Shown here: positions 51,072 to 59,635 of the stretch, one piece after another
Position numbering within the stretch: position 1 is the stretch's first letter
Layout: each line of letters begins with the position of its first letter
Assembly: GCA_963929865.1 (NCBI GenBank)
Contig: CAWVKK010000042.1
Span: 1 to 64,000 of the forward strand
DNA length: 64,000 bases
Source of the DNA: JAGZHZ01 sp963929865
GTDB taxonomy: Bacteria; Bacillota; Clostridia; Lachnospirales; Lachnospiraceae
Reading direction: 5' to 3'
Position numbers and translations under genes: made by a program
The notes under the pieces: model-generated
What the model saw: only the letters and a program-made list of their open reading frames with translations
Database searches by the model: none
Told to the model about the DNA's origin: nothing

Positions 51072-51782
51072 ATGAAGAAAATAATACTACTCCTGCTTGC
51101 AGCGATGGTTGCAGGTCTGGTCACAGGATGCGGCACCGGCAATTTTCAGCCGGATCAGACAGGAATTTCAGTGCTGAAAGACGGAAGCATCATCAGCGTT
51201 GTGAAAGAAAACCTGGATAAAAGCTATTATGATCAGACGGAATTGGAAACGATGATTTATGAGGCGGTAGCTGCGTACGATGAAAGCACCGGCGGAGATT
51301 GGATAGAAGTAGACGAGTATGAGGTGGAGAACGGAGCCGCCACCTTGAAAATGACGTATGACACGGCGGCGGATTACCGGGACTTTAATCAGATGAAGCT
51401 GTATACGGGAGATCTGGCGGGCACGCAAAATACAGAATATCAGCTGCAGGGAACCTTTTTTGAGGTGGACGGCGGAGCGCTGACAGGGCAGAGCGCAGAT
51501 GCGTCGGCAATTCTCTCCGGTCAGAATTACAACGTGGTCGCCCTTGAAGAAGAGATTTTGGTGAAAGTGCCGGGCGATATCGTATTTGTCAGCAGCAATG
51601 TGGAGCTGCTTGGAAAAAGAGAGGCAAAGACAGGGGAAAGCGCTCCGGAAACTCAGCAGGTGCAGCAAGAGACAAACGCATCCGGGATTCCGGTGATCAG
51701 CCCGGAAACAAGCAGTACGGCTGAGATGGTCGAGGAAGCACAGCAGGACTCCTCCGGTCTTTTTTATATCATTTACAAATAG
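51072..51782 (+). CDS. Lipoprotein of unknown function
   Basis: A 236-residue lipoprotein with leader MKKIILLLLAAMVAGLVTGC and lipid-anchor Cys20. The mature part is acidic and beta-rich, with a Gln/Ser/Thr-rich low-complexity tail from about 185. ATG 51072 is chosen for AAGGAGG just upstream; the ATG at 51042 overlaps the recO stop. I do not recognise the family; it appears to be a clostridial protein kept between recO and glyS. Confidence 0.7.
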   Translation: MKKIILLLLAAMVAGLVTGCGTGNFQPDQTGISVLKDGSIISVVKENLDKSYYDQTELETMIYEAVAAYDESTGGDWIEVDEYEVENGAATLKMTYDTAADYRDFNQMKLYTGDLAGTQNTEYQLQGTFFEVDGGALTGQSADASAILSGQNYNVVALEEEILVKVPGDIVFVSSNVELLGKREAKTGESAPETQQVQQETNASGIPVISPETSSTAEMVEEAQQDSSGLFYIIYK

Positions 51783-51824
51783 AAGTCCTAGGCGGAGACA
51801 AAAGAGATACACAGAAAGTAGGTA

Positions 51825-51853
51825 TTGCAATTTTAGCGGCAGACACATAAAAT
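51825..51853 (+). promoter_or_regulatory. Promoter for glyS
   Basis: TTGCAA, 17-bp spacer, TAAAAT. The leader is about 30 nt, so there is no room for a T-box riboswitch. Confidence 0.65.
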
Positions 51854-51890
51854 GATGGTGTGGAATCATACAGATAGGAGATTAAAAACA

Positions 51891-53291
51891 ATGGGAAAAA
51901 CAACGGAAAAGACAATGGAAAAAATTGTAGCGCTTTCCAAGGCAAGAGGATTTGTATATCCTGGCTCAGAGATCTACGGCGGGCTTGCCAACACATGGGA
52001 TTACGGCAATCTGGGCGTAGAACTGAAAAACAATGTAAAGCAGGCATGGTGGAAAAAATTTGTCACAGAAAATCCTTACAATGTAGGAGTAGACTGTGCG
52101 ATTTTAATGAATCCTCAGACCTGGGTGGCATCGGGGCATCTGGGCGGATTCAGCGATCCTTTGATGGACTGCAAGGAATGCCACGAGAGATTCCGCGCAG
52201 ATAAACTGATCGAGGACTTCTGCGAGGAAAAAGGCATTAAGCTGGAAGAGTCTGTAGACGCCTGGTCTCAGGAGAAAATGAAAGCTTTTATCGAAGAACA
52301 CAGCATTCCATGTCCGACATGCGGAAAGCACAATTTTACCGACATCCGCCAGTTCAATCTGATGTTCAAGACGTTCCAGGGCGTGACAGAGGACGCCAAA
52401 AATACGGTTTATTTAAGACCGGAGACGGCGCAGGGCATTTTTGTAAACTTTAAAAACGTGCAGAGAACATCAAGAAAAAAGATTCCATTTGGCATCGGTC
52501 AGATTGGAAAATCATTCCGAAACGAGATCACGCCGGGCAATTTTACATTCCGGACAAGAGAATTTGAGCAGATGGAGCTGGAATTTTTCTGTGAGTCGGG
52601 AACGGATCTGGAATGGTTTCAGTACTGGAGAGGATTCTGCATCAACTGGCTGAAATCTCTTGGCATGAAAGACGAAGAGATGCGGGCGAGAGACCATTCT
52701 CCGGAAGAACTCTGCTTCTACAGCAAGGGAACGACGGACATCGAGTTCTTATTCCCGTTTGGATGGGGAGAACTGTGGGGAATCGCGGACAGAACCGACT
52801 ATGACCTGACTCAGCATCAGAATGTTTCCGGTCAGGATATGTCCTATTTTGACGATGAGAAAAAGGAAAAATATATTCCGTATGTGATTGAGCCGTCCCT
52901 GGGAGCAGACCGCGTCGTGCTGGCATTCCTGTGCAGCGCTTATGACGAGGAAGAACTTGAAGGAGGAGACGTGCGCACCGTGCTTCACTTCCATCCTGCT
53001 TTAGCGCCGGTAAAAATTGGAGTCCTGCCGCTGTCAAAGAAACTGAATGAGGGCGCGGAAAAAGTCTTTGCCATGCTTTCCAAGAAATATAACTGTGAGT
53101 TTGACGACAGAGGAAATATCGGAAAACGATACAGACGCCAGGATGAAATCGGCACGCCGTTCTGCATCACTTACGACTTTGATTCCGAGACCGACGCAGC
53201 AGTGACAGTGCGCGACCGCGATACGATGCAGCAGGTCAGAATTAAGATAGAAGAACTGGAAAATTACTTTGCAGATAAATTTGAATTTTAA
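51891..53291 (+). CDS. glyS: Glycyl-tRNA synthetase, single-chain dimeric type
   Basis: Charges tRNA-Gly. The 466 residues are a class II synthetase of the alpha2 (eukaryote/archaeal-like) type also found in many Firmicutes: motif 1 region GNLGVELKNNVKQAWW, motif 2 SFRNEITPGNFTFRTREF, motif 3 GADRVVLAFL, and a C-terminal anticodon-binding domain. A zinc-binding insertion is seen as CKECH plus CPTCG. ATG 51891 follows TAGGAG; the 13 codons upstream in frame carry the promoter leader. Confidence 0.96.
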   Translation: MGKTTEKTMEKIVALSKARGFVYPGSEIYGGLANTWDYGNLGVELKNNVKQAWWKKFVTENPYNVGVDCAILMNPQTWVASGHLGGFSDPLMDCKECHERFRADKLIEDFCEEKGIKLEESVDAWSQEKMKAFIEEHSIPCPTCGKHNFTDIRQFNLMFKTFQGVTEDAKNTVYLRPETAQGIFVNFKNVQRTSRKKIPFGIGQIGKSFRNEITPGNFTFRTREFEQMELEFFCESGTDLEWFQYWRGFCINWLKSLGMKDEEMRARDHSPEELCFYSKGTTDIEFLFPFGWGELWGIADRTDYDLTQHQNVSGQDMSYFDDEKKEKYIPYVIEPSLGADRVVLAFLCSAYDEEELEGGDVRTVLHFHPALAPVKIGVLPLSKKLNEGAEKVFAMLSKKYNCEFDDRGNIGKRYRRQDEIGTPFCITYDFDSETDAAVTVRDRDTMQQVRIKIEELENYFADKFEF

Positions 53292-53300
53292 CAAAAAAAA

Positions 53301-53347
53301 GACAGCGCAGCTGCACAAAAGACGGGCAGCCGCGCCGTCTTTTTTTG
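53301..53347 (+). terminator. Terminator after glyS
   Basis: An imperfect 14-bp stem (53301-53314 with 53327-53340, two mismatches) preceded by A8 and followed by T7. Confidence 0.75.
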
Positions 53348-53420
53348 TGTGCGGGGCAGAACGAAATAGCAAAAAAATGATAAAAAACCATGAAAATTTT
53401 GAAAAACACGGAAAAAACTA

Positions 53421-53449
53421 TTGTATAAAATGCACATTATTGATATAAT
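53421..53449 (+). promoter_or_regulatory. Promoter for pfp
   Basis: TTGTAT, 17-bp spacer ending in TGA, perfect TATAAT. Confidence 0.75.
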
Positions 53450-53491
53450 TATTAGAAAAAGATTGGATAAAATAAACGGAGGTAAGGAAAC

Positions 53492-54724
53492 ATGAAAGGA
53501 AATGTGATTGTAGGTCAGTCGGGCGGACCGACGGCAGTGATCAACTCCAGTCTTGCAGGAGTATATAAAACAGCAAAGGACAGAGGCTTTAACAAAGTAT
53601 ACGGTATGCGCCACGGAATCCAGGGATTTTTGGACGAAAACTATATTGATCTGTCAAAATATATCAAAAATAATCTGGATATCGAACTGTTAAAGAGAAC
53701 GCCGTCTGCTTTTTTAGGTTCTTGCCGTTTTAAACTCCCGGAGATTCACGAGGACAGAGAAATCTACGAGAAGATTTTTGGAATTTTGAATAAGCTGGAG
53801 ATAGACAGTTTTATCTATATCGGAGGAAACGACTCGATGGATACGATCAAAAAACTGTCTGACTACGCTGTGTTGACCGGACAATCTCAGAAGTTTGTAG
53901 GCGTTCCGAAGACTATTGACAATGACCTTGCGCTGACGGATCACACGCCGGGATTCGGATCGGCCGCAAAATATATCGGAACTGCAGTAAAAGAAGTAAT
54001 CCGCGACGGACTCGGTCTGAGCTATAAGAAAGATATCGTCACGATCATTGAGATTATGGGAAGAAATGCCGGATGGCTGACAGGAGCAGCAGCTCTTGCA
54101 AAAGGGGAGGACTGTGAAGGACCGGATTTGATCTATCTGCCTGAGCTGCCGTTTGAGGTTGAGAAATTTATCGAAAAGATCCGCAGCCTGCTGAAGAAAA
54201 AGCATTCGGTTGTAGTTGCGGTTTCAGAAGGAATCAAGCTTCCGGACGGAAGATACGTGTGCGAGCTTTCAGCCGGAAAGGGAGATTACGTCGACGCATT
54301 CGGACATAAACAGCTGAGCGGCACTGCAGATTATCTTGCGCATCTCGTTGCGGCAGAGATCGGATGCAAGACGCGCGGGGTGGAATTCAGCACGCTGCAA
54401 AGAAGCGCTTCGCACATCGCGTCCCGCGTCGATATCAATGAGGCGTTCATGGTAGGAGGCGCTGCTGTGAAAGCGGCGGACGAAGGAGACAGCGGAAAGA
54501 TGGTTGTAATCGACCGCGTATCGGACGATCCTTATCAGTGCGCAACTGGAATTTACGACGTTCACAAGATTGCAAACGATGAAAAATTAGTTCCGAGAAG
54601 CTGGATCAGCAAGGACGGCACGTATGTGACAGAGGACTTCCTGGACTATGTAAAACCGCTGATTCAGGGAGATTACCAGCCTGTTATGGTAGACGGTATT
54701 CCGCGCCACCTCGTTTTAAAATAA
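53492..54724 (+). CDS. pfp: 6-phosphofructokinase, pyrophosphate-dependent type
   Basis: Phosphorylates fructose 6-phosphate in glycolysis. The 410-residue protein reads GQSGGPTAVIN at the phosphate-binding end, GGNDSMDT at the donor site and VPKTIDNDL at the sugar site. The Asn-Asp in GGND and the Lys of PKTIDND are the residues that favour pyrophosphate over ATP in this family. It stands just before ppdK, another pyrophosphate-linked enzyme, so both probably run on the same PPi pool. ATG follows GGAGG. Family is certain; donor specificity is inferred. Confidence 0.93.
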   Translation: MKGNVIVGQSGGPTAVINSSLAGVYKTAKDRGFNKVYGMRHGIQGFLDENYIDLSKYIKNNLDIELLKRTPSAFLGSCRFKLPEIHEDREIYEKIFGILNKLEIDSFIYIGGNDSMDTIKKLSDYAVLTGQSQKFVGVPKTIDNDLALTDHTPGFGSAAKYIGTAVKEVIRDGLGLSYKKDIVTIIEIMGRNAGWLTGAAALAKGEDCEGPDLIYLPELPFEVEKFIEKIRSLLKKKHSVVVAVSEGIKLPDGRYVCELSAGKGDYVDAFGHKQLSGTADYLAHLVAAEIGCKTRGVEFSTLQRSASHIASRVDINEAFMVGGAAVKAADEGDSGKMVVIDRVSDDPYQCATGIYDVHKIANDEKLVPRSWISKDGTYVTEDFLDYVKPLIQGDYQPVMVDGIPRHLVLK

Positions 54725-54770
54725 AAAGCAGGATTTCGGGCGCTATGTAATTCCTTTTTGCGAAATTGAC

Positions 54771-54798
54771 TTGACTGAATTAGAATATATGATACAAT
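54771..54798 (+). promoter_or_regulatory. Promoter for ppdK
   Basis: TTGACT, 16-bp spacer ending in TGA, TACAAT. Confidence 0.65.
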
Positions 54799-54804
54799 AA
54801 TAAT

Positions 54805-54875
54805 GTGCGACCTTCGCACGCATGTGAGATGGTTTTACAGAGTTGGAGGCTTTGGGTTTGGGGCTGTTGCTCTGT
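54805..54875 (+). other. Stem-loops in the ppdK leader
   Basis: GTGCGA (54805-54810) pairs with TCGCAC (54814-54819) right at the predicted transcription start. ACAGAG (54837-54842) can pair with CTCTGT (54870-54875). The latter encloses a G-rich loop. No T-run follows either. Confidence 0.5.
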
Positions 54876-54910
54876 ATAACATAAATACATTTTAGGAGGA
54901 ATGAAGGAAA

Positions 54911-57535
54911 ATGGCAAAATGGGTTTACTTATTTAAAGAAGGAAACGCAGATATGAGAAACCTTCTGGGTGGAAAAGGCGCTAACTTAGCCGAGATGACA
55001 AATTTAGGCCTGCCGATTCCACAGGGTTTCACAGTTACGACAGAAGCTTGTACTGACTACTATAATAGCGGAAAACAGATCTCAGAAGAAATTCAGAAGC
55101 AGATTTTTACTGCACTGGGAGAACTGGAAAAACTTCAGGGAAAGAAATTTGGAGATACAGAAGATCCATTATTAGTATCTGTTCGTTCTGGTGCGAGAGC
55201 TTCTATGCCAGGTATGATGGATACCATCCTGAATTTAGGTTTGAATGATGTCGCAGTAGAAGGATTTGCAAAAAAGACAGGAAATCCAAGATTTGCATAT
55301 GATTCCTACAGAAGATTCATCCAGATGTACTCTGATGTTGTTATGGAAGTTCCGAAGTCTTTCTTCGAAAAGATCATTGATGAAGTAAAAGAGGAAAAAG
55401 GCGTAAAATTTGACACAGAACTGACAACTGACGACTTAAAAGTATTGGTTGACAGATTCAAAGCTGTATATAAAGAAGCTATGAACGGCGAAGAATTCCC
55501 GCAGGAACCAAAGGAACAGCTGATGGGAGCAGTAAAAGCTGTATTCCGTTCATGGGACAACCCTCGTGCTATTGTTTACAGACGTATGAATGATATCCCG
55601 GGAGACTGGGGAACCGCTGTAAACGTACAGGCAATGGTATTTGGTAACATGGGTGATACATCCGGTACCGGTGTTGCATTCACGCGCAACCCATCTACTG
55701 GAGCAAAAGGCATCTATGGCGAATACCTGATCAATGCTCAGGGTGAAGACGTAGTTGCAGGTGTCCGCACACCGCAGCCTATTTCCAGACTTGCTGAAGA
55801 TCTGCCGGAATGCTATGAAGAGTTTATGCAGATTGCTCACAAACTGGAAGACCATTACCGCGATATGCAGGATATGGAATTCACGATCCAGGAAGGAAAA
55901 CTGTACTTCCTGCAGACACGTAACGGAAAGAGAACCGCTCAGGCAGCTTTACAGATCGCCTGCGATTTAGTAGATGAAGGAAAGATCACAAGAGAAGAAG
56001 CTGTTTGCCGTATTGAAGCAAAATCCCTTGACCAGCTGCTGCACCCAACCTTTGACGCAGAAGCATTAAAAGCTGGCGAAGTAATCGGCTCCGCTCTGCC
56101 GGCATCTCCGGGAGCAGCTGCAGGTAAAGTTTACTTCTCAGCAGAAGATGCAAAGGCAGCAAAAGAAAGAGGAGAGAGAGTCATCCTGGTTCGTCTGGAG
56201 ACATCTCCGGAAGACATCGAGGGTATGCACGCATCAGAAGGTATCCTGACCGTGCGCGGCGGTATGACATCCCACGCAGCAGTAGTTGCCCGCGGTATGG
56301 GAACATGCTGTGTATCCGGATGCGGCGACATCAAGATTGATGAGGAAGCAAAAGTATTTGAACTGGGCGGATATACGTTCCATGAGGGAGACTACATCTC
56401 CTTAGACGGATCTACAGGTAAGATCTATAAAGGCGACATCAAGACACAGGAAGCTTCTATCGGAGGAAACTTCGGAAGACTGATGAGATGGGCAGATAAG
56501 TTCAGAACTCTGAAAGTAAGAACAAACGCTGATACTCCGGCAGACACATTAAACGCTGTAAAATTAGGAGCAGAGGGTATCGGTCTTTGCCGTACCGAGC
56601 ATATGTTCTTCAACGAGGACAGAATTCCGAAGATCAGAAAGATGATCCTTTCCGATACAGCAGAAGAGAGAGAAGCAGCGCTCAACGAGCTGATCCCATT
56701 CCAGAAAGCAGACTTCAAGGCAATGTATGAAGTTCTGGAAGGAAAGCCAATGACCGTTCGCTATCTGGATCCGCCGCTGCATGAGTTCGTTCCGACTGAT
56801 CCGGAAGATATCAAAGCTTTAGCTGAGGATATGGGACTGACACCGGAAGAGGTTCAGAAACGCTGTGACGAACTGCACGAGTTCAACCCGATGATGGGTC
56901 ACAGAGGATGCCGTCTTGCCGTTACCTATCCGGAAATCGCAAGAATGCAGACGAGAGCCGTTATGGAAGCAGCAATCGAAGTATCCAGAGAAAAAGGATA
57001 CCGCATTGTTCCGGAAATCATGATTCCGCTCGTTGGCGAAGTAAAAGAGTTAAAATATGTAAAAGATATCGTGGTTGCTACCGCTGAGCAGGTAAAAAAT
57101 GAAAAAGGATCTGATATGCAGTACCGCATCGGTACCATGATTGAGATCCCAAGAGCAGCTCTGACAGCAGACAAGATTGCAGAGGAAGCTGAATTCTTCT
57201 CATTCGGTACAAACGACCTGACACAGATGACATTTGGATTCTCACGTGACGACGCAGGCAAATTCCTGGATGCTTACTACAAAGCTAAGATTTACGAATC
57301 TGATCCATTCGCAAAATTAGACCAGGAAGGCGTAGGACAGTTAGTACAGATGGCAGTAAAGAAAGGCCGCGCTACCCGTCCGGGCATCAAACTGGGCATC
57401 TGCGGAGAACACGGCGGAGATCCGTCCTCTGTAGAGTTCTGCCATAAGATTGGTCTGAGCTACGTATCCTGCTCACCATACCGTGTGCCGATCGCTAGAC
57501 TGGCAGCCGCACAGGCAGCTCTGAACAACAGATAA
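54911..57535 (+). CDS. ppdK: Pyruvate, phosphate dikinase
   Basis: Interconverts phosphoenolpyruvate, AMP and PPi with pyruvate, ATP and phosphate. The 874 residues have an N-terminal ATP-grasp domain (LLGGKGANLAEM), a swivelling domain with phospho-acceptor His455 in GGMTSHAAVVARG, and a C-terminal PEP barrel ending with the catalytic Cys in GICGEHGGD. In anaerobes it usually replaces pyruvate kinase and gains ATP from PPi. Codon use is strongly biased and the ribosome binding site TTAGGAGG is strong, so it is likely highly expressed. Confidence 0.98.
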   Translation: MAKWVYLFKEGNADMRNLLGGKGANLAEMTNLGLPIPQGFTVTTEACTDYYNSGKQISEEIQKQIFTALGELEKLQGKKFGDTEDPLLVSVRSGARASMPGMMDTILNLGLNDVAVEGFAKKTGNPRFAYDSYRRFIQMYSDVVMEVPKSFFEKIIDEVKEEKGVKFDTELTTDDLKVLVDRFKAVYKEAMNGEEFPQEPKEQLMGAVKAVFRSWDNPRAIVYRRMNDIPGDWGTAVNVQAMVFGNMGDTSGTGVAFTRNPSTGAKGIYGEYLINAQGEDVVAGVRTPQPISRLAEDLPECYEEFMQIAHKLEDHYRDMQDMEFTIQEGKLYFLQTRNGKRTAQAALQIACDLVDEGKITREEAVCRIEAKSLDQLLHPTFDAEALKAGEVIGSALPASPGAAAGKVYFSAEDAKAAKERGERVILVRLETSPEDIEGMHASEGILTVRGGMTSHAAVVARGMGTCCVSGCGDIKIDEEAKVFELGGYTFHEGDYISLDGSTGKIYKGDIKTQEASIGGNFGRLMRWADKFRTLKVRTNADTPADTLNAVKLGAEGIGLCRTEHMFFNEDRIPKIRKMILSDTAEEREAALNELIPFQKADFKAMYEVLEGKPMTVRYLDPPLHEFVPTDPEDIKALAEDMGLTPEEVQKRCDELHEFNPMMGHRGCRLAVTYPEIARMQTRAVMEAAIEVSREKGYRIVPEIMIPLVGEVKELKYVKDIVVATAEQVKNEKGSDMQYRIGTMIEIPRAALTADKIAEEAEFFSFGTNDLTQMTFGFSRDDAGKFLDAYYKAKIYESDPFAKLDQEGVGQLVQMAVKKGRATRPGIKLGICGEHGGDPSSVEFCHKIGLSYVSCSPYRVPIARLAAAQAALNNR

Positions 57536-57570
57536 GAAACACCAAAACGACTTTTGGGTGATGTTTGATA

Positions 57571-57613
57571 AAGCAGGAGCTATAGGGATTTGTTCCCTAT
57601 AGCTCCTGCTTTT
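57571..57613 (+). terminator. Strong hairpin terminator after ppdK
   Basis: A perfect 18-bp stem (57571-57588 with 57594-57611) with a five-base loop; the T-tail is short (CTTTT). Confidence 0.85.
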
Positions 57614-57639
57614 AATAAGAGGGAAGGCGGGAAGAGCGG

Positions 57640-58755
57640 TTGAAAAGAGAAGAAATTTTAGCGATCTATGGGGTCGCATACAAAGAGATGACAAAGCGTC
57701 TTCTGGAGAGAGCGGACCTGGCATCGATGATTCCGTCGAGGAAAAGCAGAATCGGGATCAAGCCGAACCTGGTTTCGCCGTCCGCGGCGGACTTTGGGGC
57801 GACGACACATCCGGAGGTGGTCGCAGGAATCATCGAATACCTTAAAGAAAGAGGATTTGAAAATCTGGCGGTGATGGAAGGCTCCTGGGTGGGAGACAAG
57901 ACAGAGGAGGCAGCCCGCGTATGCGGATTTGACCGGCTTACGCAGACATACGGGGTTCCGTTTTGGGATATGCAGAAGGAAAAGGGAGTATCGTGCAGCT
58001 GCGCAGGGATGGAATTAAAGATCTGCCAAGCGGTTAAAAAAATCGATTTTCTCATCAATGTCCCTGTCATGAAAGGACACTGCCAGACGAAGATTACGTG
58101 CGCGCTGAAAAATATGAAGGGTCTGATCCCAAACGCGGAGAAGAGACGGTTCCATGCAATGGGGCTGCACAAACCGATTGCGCATTTAAACGCCGGAATC
58201 CGTCAGGATTTCATTGTGGTGGACAATATATGCGGGGACTGGGATTTTGAGGACGGAGGGAATCCGGTTGTGATGAACCGTATTATGGCGGCCGCCGACC
58301 CTGTCCTGTGCGACGCGTACGTCTGCCATCTGATGGGGTACGCGGCTTCGGAAGTGCCCTACATAGAGCTGGCACAGGCTTTGGGGGTCGGCTGCGCTGA
58401 CTGGAAAAAGGCAAGCTTTGTGGAGCTGAATCATCCGCAGAAAGACGCGGTTCTTCCAAGGACAAGAAAAATTGTGGCATTAAGAGATGCTGTTGAGGAA
58501 GTGGAATCGTGCAGCGCGTGCTACGGCTATCTGATCCCGGCGCTGCAGCGGCTGAAGGAAGAAGAAATCCTCGAAAAAATCGGGACGAAAATCTGTATCG
58601 GACAGGGATACCGGGGAAAGACGGGACGCCTTGGAATCGGACAGTGTACAAGAGAGTTTGACTGTCATCTGGAAGGATGCCCGCCGACGGAAAAACAGAT
58701 TTACGAATTCCTCAAAGCCTATATAGAAAAGAATCATACGCCGGGATCAAGATAA
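57640..58755 (+). CDS. DUF362 domain-containing protein
   Basis: A 371-residue cytosolic protein of the DUF362 family: KPNLVSP near the start, the KIDFLINVPVMKGHCQTKIT core, and a C-terminal cysteine set (SCSACYG, then GQCTREFDCHLEGCPP) that could bind an iron-sulfur cluster or metal. DUF362 proteins occur with ferredoxin domains in many anaerobes but have no settled function. It starts with TTG 57640 behind GGGAAGGCGG. It begins 27 bp after the ppdK hairpin, so some read-through may express it. Confidence 0.83.
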   Translation: MKREEILAIYGVAYKEMTKRLLERADLASMIPSRKSRIGIKPNLVSPSAADFGATTHPEVVAGIIEYLKERGFENLAVMEGSWVGDKTEEAARVCGFDRLTQTYGVPFWDMQKEKGVSCSCAGMELKICQAVKKIDFLINVPVMKGHCQTKITCALKNMKGLIPNAEKRRFHAMGLHKPIAHLNAGIRQDFIVVDNICGDWDFEDGGNPVVMNRIMAAADPVLCDAYVCHLMGYAASEVPYIELAQALGVGCADWKKASFVELNHPQKDAVLPRTRKIVALRDAVEEVESCSACYGYLIPALQRLKEEEILEKIGTKICIGQGYRGKTGRLGIGQCTREFDCHLEGCPPTEKQIYEFLKAYIEKNHTPGSR

Positions 58756-58791
58756 AAGAACGATCAAAAAGCTATTTCAGCGGATAGAAGC

Positions 58792-58813
58792 AAAAAGAGG
58801 ACAGCTGTCTTCT
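58792..58813 (-). terminator. Probable terminator after the cytidylate kinase-like gene
   Basis: On the minus strand, directly after the stop codon, GAAGAC pairs with GTCCTC (one mismatch) around AGCT, followed by TTTTT. Confidence 0.5.
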
Positions 58814-59413
58814 CTATTTGAGATTGTGATATTTCACCGTGAGCATATCGATAATCTGCTCCTGGGAAAACCTTGCGCTGTTGACGCAGACGTCATACTG
58901 CGTCATATCAAGCCAGGAACGGTCCGTAAAATATTCATAGTAGCAGCGGCGCTCCCTGTCCATCTTGCGCACGAGAGACTTTGCGCTGCGCTCCTCTCTT
59001 CCGAGACGATTGATCACGGTCTGAATGCGAAATTCGACAGGCGCATAGATAAAGACGCTCAGACAGTCGGGACCGAGGAGATAGTTGGCGCAGCGCCCGA
59101 CAATCACGCAGTCTTCTTTTTCAGCGAGAGAACGGATAATTTCGCTCTGCACTTCAAACAGCACATTATTCATCGGATAAAAATGGTACTGCGGGTCCAT
59201 CTGAAATTCGGTCTCCACCGGATAACGCCAGATGCTGGCGCGCGTCTCATCCACCTTGCGCAGTTCTTCTATGGGAATGTCTTTTTTCTGGCTTGCCATG
59301 CTGATCAGCTCCTGGTCATAAAAGCCGATGCCAAGCTTCTGCGCGAGCGCTCTGCCGATGATGCGCCCATTGCTGCCGTACATACGATTGATGGTAATAA
59401 CATGATGCTTCAT
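58814..59413 (-). CDS. Cytidylate kinase-like family protein
   Basis: A 199-residue P-loop protein of the cytidylate kinase-like group. The N-terminal MKHHVITINRMYGSNGRIIG is a variant P-loop that keeps glycines but has Arg where the Walker Lys is usual, and VIVGRCANYLL and FIYAP follow as in the family. These proteins are common in Lachnospiraceae; their substrate is unproven, and the missing Lys leaves kinase activity in doubt. ATG 59413 follows GGAGGGG; an upstream in-frame ATG at 59434 lies over that binding site. Confidence 0.82.
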   Translation of the reverse strand: MKHHVITINRMYGSNGRIIGRALAQKLGIGFYDQELISMASQKKDIPIEELRKVDETRASIWRYPVETEFQMDPQYHFYPMNNVLFEVQSEIIRSLAEKEDCVIVGRCANYLLGPDCLSVFIYAPVEFRIQTVINRLGREERSAKSLVRKMDRERRCYYEYFTDRSWLDMTQYDVCVNSARFSQEQIIDMLTVKYHNLK

Positions 59414-59561
59414 AGTAATCCCCTCCATTTCCAAAAGATCTTTTTTCTTAAATATACCATGAAAGAGAGAAAAATTCTACAAAAAAGAGAAAAAATTCTG
59501 ATGATTTGAAAAAATATCGGCGTATTTCCGATAAAAGAGCGCCATAAACAGAGCGTACGGG

Positions 59562-59590
59562 TTGTACACGGAAAAAAATAGTGCTAAAAT
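59562..59590 (+). promoter_or_regulatory. Promoter for the metallophosphoesterase gene
   Basis: TTGTAC, 17-bp spacer, TAAAAT. Confidence 0.7.
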
Positions 59591-59635
59591 AAGAGAGAAG
59601 CGTGGGAAATAAATATCATTAGGAAAGGAAATAAA

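Noticed and set aside
51783..51890. Possible T-box upstream of glyS
   Set aside because: The predicted promoter leaves a leader of about 30 nt, too short for a T-box.
54805..54910. Possible T-box or riboswitch in the ppdK leader
   Set aside because: Only short stems are visible, with no T-box sequence or terminator/antiterminator pair.
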